Source: Prochlorococcus sp. AG-402-K04 (GTDB lineage Bacteria > Cyanobacteriota > Cyanobacteriia > PCC-6307 > Cyanobiaceae). Taken from it: DNA of 64,000 nt. Shown piece after piece: positions 57,345-64,000 of the stretch. The position numbers were made by a program, and so were the translations under genes. How positions within the stretch are numbered: the first letter of the stretch is position 1; each line of letters begins with the position of its first letter. Below the pieces are notes generated by a model, which saw nothing but the letters and a program-made list of their open reading frames with translations, was not told where the DNA came from and did no database searches. The stretch spans positions 62,001 to 126,000 of the forward strand of contig QCID01000001.1 in assembly GCA_003216895.1 (NCBI GenBank), in the 5' to 3' direction.

Positions 57345-59819
57345 CTAGCTTCTGAGTTCCGCTTTTATTTTCTCTTTAAGAGTGGTTCTTATTTTTTCGT
57401 GTATTGGATTTATATCTTCTTCTACTAAGGTTTTCTTAGGATCTCTATATTTTATTCTAAAAGCATGGCTTACCGAATCCTCGGGAATAGAAGATCCCTC
57501 GTAACGGTCTATCAATTCAACTTTCTCTAAAAGTGGTCTTCCAGATTTCTTTATTAGATTTATTATTTCTAAGGAGCTATATTTTTTTGAGTGAATAAGC
57601 GCAATATCCCTTTCCATATAAGGAACAGTGGGGTATTCCTTGTAAATTCTTGTCCAATTTGTTTTCCTTGTCGCGGCTTTAATCAAGGAATCACACTCAA
57701 GGTTAAATAAGTACGTATTTTTAATTAGATCATATTTCTCTGAGAGAGAAGGGTGTATTTGTCCAAAGAAGCCGATACTTTTTCCTTCAACAAATAAATC
57801 AGAAGTTCGACCCGGATGCATGAAATTTTTGTTCGTAAGTTGCTTATCAATAATTTCAATTCCTAGAACTTCAAGAGATTGCTTCAGTTTTCCTCTTGCT
57901 TCAAAATAATCTAAAGCTAATTGTTTTGATGCTGAGCCCCACTTACTCAATCGTTTATTACCAGTCAAAGAACCTGCTAATAAATTTGTTTCAACAAACC
58001 TTTCTTTAACTTTTTTATATGTCTTTGCTATTTCAAAGACCCAACACCCTTCAGCCCCAAATGATACATTTCTCTGCAGAATTTTAAGATGTTCATCCCA
58101 TACATTTGTTCTTAATCTACTCGTCTCTGATAGTAATGGATTTTTGATTAATATAGCATTTTCTTCGGTTTGATCAGGACCAACAAGTGATGAAGTAACT
58201 ACTTCTTGAAAACCATTATGGATAAAGGAATTTCGTATACGTCTTTCAACCAAATTAGCAGGTGTTAATACTCCTGGCTCAAGTGGATCGGGCATATTCG
58301 AATCAAAATTATCATATCCAATTAGTCGTGCTATTTCTTCTATTAAATCGATTTCTCTAGTTAAATCTGATGATCTGTAAGGTGGAATCTGAACATCCCA
58401 ACCACTAGAAGTAGAAGTAATTAGACAACCAAGTTTTGTGAGTAGAGGCTCAATTTCATCCTTATTAAGATGACGAATTGTAGGAGAACTTTTATTTAAT
58501 TTATTGTTATATGTGCTACTCAATTTACCTAGAACCTTGTTTATTTTTTCTATTCTAAGATTGACACTAATATCTTTTATAATAAATTCATTATTGACAT
58601 GAGTCGATTTAATATTACCACCTAATTCTAACGAAATAAGTTCACTAGCTCTTTTTGAAACTGCAGTTGTCATGTTAGGTGATATACCCTTTTCATATCT
58701 ACTACTAGCATCTGTTCTAAGCCCCATTTCTCTACTACTATTTCTAACTGATGTAGGACTAAAAACAGCGGCTTCTAACCAAACTCTTGTAGTTTTGGCA
58801 CTTACGGAACTATTATTTCCACCGATAACGCCAGCTATTGCAATTGGAATATCGTTGCATGTAATTACCTTTATATTTTCATTTAATTTATATTCTTTTT
58901 TATCGAGTGCGATAAATGATTCGCCTACTTTTCCATTTCTAATACCAAAATCATTTGGCATAACATTTTTACCAGCTAAATTATCTAATAGATCTGCATC
59001 AAAGGCATGTAGTGGCTGGCCTTGTTCAAGCATTAAAAAATTTGTTATGTCTACAATTGGGTTTATACAATTTTGTCGTAATGAATTTAATTTATAAAAA
59101 ATATCTTTATTTATCTTTCCAGTATTGTCTATATCATCTATATACGTAAGTGAATAAATAAAGTCTGATCCTATCTTTTCTTTATCTCTTATTTGAGGCT
59201 CAAATTTTTCAAAGTCATTATAGAAATTTAAAGTTGGTAATGTTAATTTTGAATTTGTTATATTTGATATTTCTCGTGCTATACCAGCTATTGACATACC
59301 ATCAGGTCTGTTAGCAGTAATAGCTAATTCAATTATAGTGTCATTCAAACCAAGATAATCGACAGCATTTGAACCAATTGGAGGGATATTTTCTTCAGTT
59401 TCTTCAAGAATTTCTATACCTTCATTACTACTCTCAATCCCTAATTCGTCCAATGAACAAATCATTCCTTCGCTTTCTACGCCTCGTAAATTAGATAATT
59501 TTATTTTTAATGACTTTGAAGATAAATAAGCTCCAACCTTAGCCACAAGGACGTGATATCCGGCTTTTACGTTTGGTGCACCACAAACAATACTTAGCTT
59601 TTTGGGTAATCCAACATCTACTGAACAAACTTTGAGCTTTTCGGCGTTTGGATGTGGTGTGATTTCGTCAACAAAACCAATAACAACGTTCTTTGCTTGG
59701 TCTGATAAATCTTCTAATGATTCAACTTCAAAGCCTGTCATTGAAAGCTTTTCAGCCAATTCATCAATTTCATTGTTAAATTCGACAAGATCTTTTAGCC
59801 AAGAAACTGATACCTTCAT
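57345..59819 (-). CDS. pheT: Phenylalanyl-tRNA synthetase beta chain
   Basis: An 824-aa subunit. The N-terminal tRNA-binding EMAP-like domain is at about 40-150 (DEITPHPNAEKLKVCSVDVG), followed by B3/B4 editing and B5 domains, the class II-like core (RTDASSRYEKGISP, DLTREIDLIEEIARLIGYDN) and a C-terminal ferredoxin-fold anticodon-binding domain (about 730-824, YPTVPYMERDIALIHS). It joins PheS, not encoded here, to charge tRNA-Phe. Divergent from rpmG. Confidence 0.96.
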   Translation of the reverse strand: MKVSVSWLKDLVEFNNEIDELAEKLSMTGFEVESLEDLSDQAKNVVIGFVDEITPHPNAEKLKVCSVDVGLPKKLSIVCGAPNVKAGYHVLVAKVGAYLSSKSLKIKLSNLRGVESEGMICSLDELGIESSNEGIEILEETEENIPPIGSNAVDYLGLNDTIIELAITANRPDGMSIAGIAREISNITNSKLTLPTLNFYNDFEKFEPQIRDKEKIGSDFIYSLTYIDDIDNTGKINKDIFYKLNSLRQNCINPIVDITNFLMLEQGQPLHAFDADLLDNLAGKNVMPNDFGIRNGKVGESFIALDKKEYKLNENIKVITCNDIPIAIAGVIGGNNSSVSAKTTRVWLEAAVFSPTSVRNSSREMGLRTDASSRYEKGISPNMTTAVSKRASELISLELGGNIKSTHVNNEFIIKDISVNLRIEKINKVLGKLSSTYNNKLNKSSPTIRHLNKDEIEPLLTKLGCLITSTSSGWDVQIPPYRSSDLTREIDLIEEIARLIGYDNFDSNMPDPLEPGVLTPANLVERRIRNSFIHNGFQEVVTSSLVGPDQTEENAILIKNPLLSETSRLRTNVWDEHLKILQRNVSFGAEGCWVFEIAKTYKKVKERFVETNLLAGSLTGNKRLSKWGSASKQLALDYFEARGKLKQSLEVLGIEIIDKQLTNKNFMHPGRTSDLFVEGKSIGFFGQIHPSLSEKYDLIKNTYLFNLECDSLIKAATRKTNWTRIYKEYPTVPYMERDIALIHSKKYSSLEIINLIKKSGRPLLEKVELIDRYEGSSIPEDSVSHAFRIKYRDPKKTLVEEDINPIHEKIRTTLKEKIKAELRS

Positions 59820-59935
59820 AATTTGCTTTTACATGAGTTAAACATAGTTGCTCAAATGAATTTATAAAAAAGGGTGCTTAGCCTAGTAAGATTGTACTTT
59901 GTTCCCTAGACTCACAAAAGTTGAGCTAAGTTCAT

Positions 59936-60133
59936 ATGGCTAAAAAAGGTACCAGAATAGTGGTCACTTTAGAATGTACTGAGTCTAGATCTGTACCTAG
60001 CTCAGAAAAGCGTTCTGCAGGAGTATCTAGATACACCACAGAAAAAAATCGTAGGAACACTACTGAGAGACTTGAACTTAAAAAATTCTGTCCTGAATTG
60101 AATAAGATGACTATTCATAGAGAAATTAAATAA
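59936..60133 (+). CDS. rpmG: 50S ribosomal protein L33
   Basis: A 65-aa basic protein with [10 protein letters not shown] and [20 protein letters not shown], both typical of L33. Only one of the usual zinc cysteine pairs is represented (single Cys in LECTE and one in KKFCPE), so it is the zinc-free type. It starts a plus-strand run of rpmG, rpsR and a ribonuclease-like gene. Confidence 0.96.
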   Translation: MAKKGTRIVVTLECTESRSVPSSEKRSAGVSRYTTEKNRRNTTERLELKKFCPELNKMTIHREIK

Positions 60134-60159
60134 TCATTTCCTTTTATACACTTTTAAAA

Positions 60160-60381
60160 ATGACTAATTCACTATTCAAGCAAAAGCTCTCTCCCATAAA
60201 GCCCGGAGATCCTATTGACTATAAGGACGTAGAATTATTAAAGAAATTTATTACGGATCGAGGGAAGATTTTACCTAGAAGACTTACTGGATTAACAGCT
60301 AAGCAACAAAGAGATCTAACCACAGCAGTTAAAAGAGCAAGAATTATTGCCTTACTTCCCTTTGTTAATCCAGAAGGATGA
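60160..60381 (+). CDS. rpsR: 30S ribosomal protein S18
   Basis: A 73-aa protein with [20 protein letters not shown] and [20 protein letters not shown], an unmistakable S18 core that binds S6 on the 30S platform. It starts 26 bp after rpmG, and the two are likely one transcript. Confidence 0.97.
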   Translation: MTNSLFKQKLSPIKPGDPIDYKDVELLKKFITDRGKILPRRLTGLTAKQQRDLTTAVKRARIIALLPFVNPEG

Positions 60382-60413
60382 ATATATATAGTTAATGTTC
60401 TATTAATAATAGA

Positions 60414-61697
60414 ATGTGCAATAAATTAATAGATAATGAAGTTAAAGATATAATATCTAGATTTAAACAAACAAATAATATTAATACAGCGGTTAAAGAT
60501 CTTACACATCTTAAAACATACTCTATAGATGATTCTCAAACGTTTGAAATAGATGATGCTATTTCTTTAGAAAGAATATCAAGTCAGCATAAATTATGGA
60601 TCCACATTGCTTCCCCTTCTTCATATTTTGAATACCAATCAGCTATTGATAAGAAGGCAAGGAAGCTTATTTCTACTGTTTATTTATCAAACGATACTTA
60701 TTACATGCTACCTAACATTTTAATTAACAATGTGTTTAGCCTAAGTAATAAAGAAACGAGAGAATCAATAAGTGTAGGTGTTATTTTTAATGAAGACGGT
60801 AATGTTGTTTCAACAGAAATAGTGCAGGGTATTATTAAAGTAGACTTCAGATTAAATTATACAGAAGCTGATGAACTTATCGATTATGCACCAAAAGAAG
60901 AAGAAGATTTAAGTATTATCTCTGAAATTTTACAAACTAGAAAATGTTGGAGAATGAATTCAGGAGCTATTGAAATATTAGAATCATTTGGAAAGATTAT
61001 TGTAGATGATAATAATCCAACCCTTAAGATAATAGATCCAACTCTATCTAGACAATTAATAAGTGAAGCAATGATCTTATATGGAAATCTAATTTCTAAT
61101 TTTACAAAGATCAATAAAATCCCAGTTCCATATAGGGTTCAACAACGTATTGATAACGTTTCTAATGATAAGATTAAGGATTGTGATAATAAAGTTTTTT
61201 ACAATTTTAAACTTAAGAAAACCATGGGCAAGTCATATTATTCTATAAATCCCATGCCTCATTCGAGTTTAGGATTAACATCTTACTTACATGCTACATC
61301 TCCGATTAGAAGATATGCTGACTTATTGGTTAACCACCAACTAATTAGATATCTTAATAATAAAGATCTTATATCAAAAGAGGAAGTTGAACAAATAACT
61401 ATTCAAATTAATAATCAAGGAAGACAAAATATCATGAGATATAGAGAAGATCAAAAATATTGGCTAATTAAATGGTTCAAAAATAACACTTTAATTGTAT
61501 ATGATGTGACATTGTTAAATTGGGTAAACAATTATAAAAATATTTGTATTTTATATTTTATAGAATATCATTTTTCTACTATATGTAATCTAAAATCCAA
61601 AAAGAAATTAAATATCGGCGATAGCTTTAAAGTTCAAAATATAGTCGATAATAACAATGATATGATTTTTTTTGAATTAATTTCATTATCAAAATAA
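60414..61697 (+). CDS. RNB-domain ribonuclease, RNase II/R family, short form
   Basis: A 427-aa protein dominated by the RNB catalytic domain. The Mg-binding acidic motif is YSIDDSQTFEIDDAISLE, and the closing ATSPIRRYADLLVNHQLIR segment is diagnostic. The N-terminal cold-shock RNA-binding domains of full RNase R or II are missing (the RNB starts by residue 25), and the C-terminal S1 domain is only weakly visible. It may be a 3'-5' exonuclease with reduced substrate range. It starts 32 bp after rpsR, possibly in the ribosomal operon. Confidence 0.85.
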   Translation: MCNKLIDNEVKDIISRFKQTNNINTAVKDLTHLKTYSIDDSQTFEIDDAISLERISSQHKLWIHIASPSSYFEYQSAIDKKARKLISTVYLSNDTYYMLPNILINNVFSLSNKETRESISVGVIFNEDGNVVSTEIVQGIIKVDFRLNYTEADELIDYAPKEEEDLSIISEILQTRKCWRMNSGAIEILESFGKIIVDDNNPTLKIIDPTLSRQLISEAMILYGNLISNFTKINKIPVPYRVQQRIDNVSNDKIKDCDNKVFYNFKLKKTMGKSYYSINPMPHSSLGLTSYLHATSPIRRYADLLVNHQLIRYLNNKDLISKEEVEQITIQINNQGRQNIMRYREDQKYWLIKWFKNNTLIVYDVTLLNWVNNYKNICILYFIEYHFSTICNLKSKKKLNIGDSFKVQNIVDNNNDMIFFELISLSK

Positions 61698-61755
61698 GTG
61701 ATCATCGTAAGTGTGCAAGAGTTTTAAAAATACAATATAATAATCAGAATATATA

Positions 61756-63306
61756 ATGAATATGAAATACACAATTACAACACCACTATATTATGTTAAT
61801 GATAAGCCTCATCTAGGTAGTTCTTATACAACAATCGCTTGTGATGCAATTGCAAGATTTCAAAGACTAAATGGAAATACAGTGCTTTTTCTTACTGGTG
61901 TCGACGAACATGGTCAAAAAATAGAGAGAACTGCAGAAAGTAAAAACCTTCAACCTCAAGTTCATTGTGATGAAATCACAGAAAAGTATATGTATTTATG
62001 GGATAAATTAAATATTAGTTATGACCGTTTTATAAGAACAACCTCTGAAGATCACACATCATTAGTTCATCTGTTTTATTACAAAGTTTTGAAATCTGAT
62101 GATGTTTATATGGGTAGACAAAGTGGTTGGTATTGTGTTGGATGTGAAGAATATAAGGATGTAGACAAGGATGATAAAAGCCCTATGTGCTCAATTCATA
62201 AAAAGAAATTAGAATGGAGAGATGAAGAGAATTTATTTTTTAAATTATCAAAATATCAAGATCAAATTGAAAAATTAATTCAAGTTGACGGTTTCATTTC
62301 TCCTAAAAGCAGAAAAAATGAAATTATAAATTTTGTCTCAAAAGGGTTAAGGGATTTCTCAATTTCTAGAGTTAACTTAAAATGGGGTATAAATGTTCCT
62401 GGAAATAAAGATCACACTTTTTATGTATGGTTTGACGCTTTATTAGGTTATATTAGTGGATCTCTCCGTGATCAAAACTCTCCTGAACTCACTGAGGAAT
62501 CATTATGTAATTGGCCTGCAAATATACATGTAATTGGCAAGGATATACTTAGATTTCATGCAGTTTATTGGCCTGCAATGCTATTTTCTGCTGGTATGAA
62601 ACCACCTAGAAGTGTTTTTGGTCACGGGTTTTTAACACGTGAAGGGCAAAAAATGGGTAAATCACTAGGTAACGTGCTTGACCCCAATGAACTCTTGGAA
62701 TATGGGGGTATAGATGCAATGAGATGGTATCTTTTGAGAGATATTGAATTTGGAGAAGATGGAGATTTTCAAATTAAAAGATTTGTAGATATTGTTAATA
62801 GTGATTTAAGTAATACTATTGGCAATTTGTTAAACAGAACAATTACAATGTCTAAAAAATGGTTTAATGATAATATTCCAGTAGATAAATCTTTATTATC
62901 AGAATCTCCTTTAAAGGTTCAATCAGAGATAAAAATAAATGAATATATGAAAGCTTTTAAAGATAGTAATTTTAAAAAATCTGCAAATGCAATTATAGAT
63001 CTTGCTAATAATGCAAATCTTTATCTAAATGATCGTGCACCATGGAAGTTAATTAAAGATATAACAAATAAAGATATTGTTGCTCTTGATATATATTCTG
63101 TTCTTGAATCGTGCCGAATTATTGGAATATTGCTAAATCCTTTTGTTCCCAATTTAAGTATTAGAATATTGAATCAATTAAAAATTGATTTTTCAACTAT
63201 CAATTTTAAAAAATCATTACACTGGGGTTTGCTTGATCCTGATAATGGACTAGAAGATCCTTGTCCTGTAATGGATAAAATTGAATTTAATGAGAATTCT
63301 GTCTAG
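61756..63306 (+). CDS. metG: Methionyl-tRNA synthetase
   Basis: A 516-aa class I synthetase. The HIGH-type motif is PHLGSSY after TTPLYYVND, and the KMSKS motif is present as KMGKSLGN. A zinc knuckle Cys127, Cys130, Cys145 and His148 is as in the Thermus-type MetRS. No C-terminal EMAP-like dimerisation domain is present. Its TAG stop overlaps the next gene's GTG start by one base. Confidence 0.96.
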   Translation: MNMKYTITTPLYYVNDKPHLGSSYTTIACDAIARFQRLNGNTVLFLTGVDEHGQKIERTAESKNLQPQVHCDEITEKYMYLWDKLNISYDRFIRTTSEDHTSLVHLFYYKVLKSDDVYMGRQSGWYCVGCEEYKDVDKDDKSPMCSIHKKKLEWRDEENLFFKLSKYQDQIEKLIQVDGFISPKSRKNEIINFVSKGLRDFSISRVNLKWGINVPGNKDHTFYVWFDALLGYISGSLRDQNSPELTEESLCNWPANIHVIGKDILRFHAVYWPAMLFSAGMKPPRSVFGHGFLTREGQKMGKSLGNVLDPNELLEYGGIDAMRWYLLRDIEFGEDGDFQIKRFVDIVNSDLSNTIGNLLNRTITMSKKWFNDNIPVDKSLLSESPLKVQSEIKINEYMKAFKDSNFKKSANAIIDLANNANLYLNDRAPWKLIKDITNKDIVALDIYSVLESCRIIGILLNPFVPNLSIRILNQLKIDFSTINFKKSLHWGLLDPDNGLEDPCPVMDKIEFNENSV

Positions 63307-63965
63307 TGAATTATTTTAAGTTTTATATTGTACTAATAATTTTTCTATTACCTCTATTTGGTTGTCAAAAATCTAACAAATCTGCAACTCAAATAGATAA
63401 TAAAAGCTATATTAATGATTTTGAATTACTTCAAGAAAATCCTAATAATCAAACTAGCATTAAAATAACTAGTCCTAAAGCCATAATTGATCCTTCTAAT
63501 AATGATATAGAAATATTTAAAAGCTCAATAGAAATACTTAATAAAAATGGACAAGACTTTATAGTTAAATCAGGCAATTCAACTCTCAATAATCTAAATA
63601 ATTCTATTAAAGTATTTAATAGTGTAAAAATTTCATTTCCTAATAATCCTGAATACTATATCACTACTAATTCAATTGATTGGGATTTAAATAGCTCAAT
63701 TTTAGATATAAATAATCCATTTAATATTAATTTTGATAATACTAAGATAAATTCAAGTAATGGATTGTATAATATTGATTTGAGCCTACTTAATATGGAC
63801 AATAGTGAATTCAATAGATTTATATATAATTCAGAAGGTGAAGAGACATATCAGATTAAAATTAAATCTGACTTTGCTAAATGGCTTAAAAAAGATAATA
63901 CCTTAGTATTTACATCTAATGACAAACAGGTAGAAACAACTATTAACTTCTTACTTACTGAGTAG
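63306..63965 (+). CDS. LptC-like lipoprotein
   Basis: A 219-aa protein from GTG 63306. A signal peptide ends in a lipobox LPLFGC with Cys20, so it is a membrane-anchored lipoprotein. The rest is Asn/Ile/Ser-rich beta-structure (FVVKSGNSTL-like repeats, for example DFIVKSGNSTLNNLNNSIKV), which resembles the LptC/OstA beta-jellyroll that hands lipopolysaccharide across the periplasm. Family call is by pattern, not by a specific residue. Coupled to metG by a TAGTG overlap. Confidence 0.7.
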   Translation: MNYFKFYIVLIIFLLPLFGCQKSNKSATQIDNKSYINDFELLQENPNNQTSIKITSPKAIIDPSNNDIEIFKSSIEILNKNGQDFIVKSGNSTLNNLNNSIKVFNSVKISFPNNPEYYITTNSIDWDLNSSILDINNPFNINFDNTKINSSNGLYNIDLSLLNMDNSEFNRFIYNSEGEETYQIKIKSDFAKWLKKDNTLVFTSNDKQVETTINFLLTE

Positions 63966-64000
63966 TACGTATAACTTATCAGACCATCCTGATATCCATT

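Overview
The window looks like core chromosome of a marine picocyanobacterium, most likely a low-GC, low-light-type Prochlorococcus. The DNA is strongly AT-rich, genes are tightly packed with many 4-17 bp overlaps, and it carries the oxygenic photosynthesis genes petN, psaK, thf1 and a cyanobacterial-type ftsH. Many small proteins of picocyanobacterial type are present. The strain cannot be fixed from the sequence alone. No insertion sequence, phage, CRISPR array, restriction system or other defence island was found.

Layout. 0-2.5 kb: a GT83/ArnT-like membrane glycosyltransferase among small unknown proteins. 2.5-7.2 kb: a DUF2103 protein, petN, thf1 (Psb29), clpP and ftsH, which form a photosynthetic-membrane and protein-quality-control neighbourhood. 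7.3-12.8 kb (minus strand except a MazG-like gene): MacB-type permease, pyk, YggT, scpB, ilvA. 12.9-14.8 kb: dxs, ending at a clear bidirectional hairpin shared with psaK. 14.9-20.8 kb (minus strand): psaK, DUF3593, DUF2499, a Tat-like peroxiredoxin, rpmB, htpG, hisZ and an inositol-phosphatase-family enzyme. 21.05 kb: tRNA-Ser(GGA), followed by pstB-pstA-pstC on the minus strand. 24-28.8 kb: dnaK (dnaK3-like), a J-protein, DUF3110, murQ and a cyclophilin. 28.9-41.4 kb: ribBA, argC, purN, pgi, leuS, dapF, a cysteine desulfurase, DUF1995, a DacB-like peptidase and coaD. 41.5-45.2 kb: flavin reductase-like protein, uvrC, hemJ, PHP-domain protein. 45.2-53.6 kb: cobN, ilvE and metH, which place corrin synthesis next to B12-dependent methionine synthesis. 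53.6-56.6 kb: a stretch richer in unknowns, with a 115-aa protein, a 52-aa membrane microprotein, an Ap4A phosphorylase-like enzyme, a 59-aa protein and a ribbon-helix-helix plus J-domain protein. 56.6-57.3 kb: the only long gene-poor gap (about 700 bp), with several inverted repeats. 57.3-64 kb: pheT, rpmG, rpsR, a short RNB-domain ribonuclease, metG and an LptC-like lipoprotein.

How the genes work together. Most are housekeeping genes for translation, amino-acid, isoprenoid and cofactor synthesis, and the cell wall. The most suggestive neighbourhoods are thf1-clpP-ftsH (PSII repair), the peroxiredoxin-DUF2499-DUF3593-psaK run, the dnaK-dnaJ-DUF3110-murQ-cyclophilin run, and the cobN-ilvE-metH block. 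The least explained parts are the small proteins (46, 52, 41, 52 and 59 aa), the RHH/J-domain protein, and the structured gap at 56.6-57.3 kb. I did not find a clear new multi-gene system; these are the best candidates for something undescribed.
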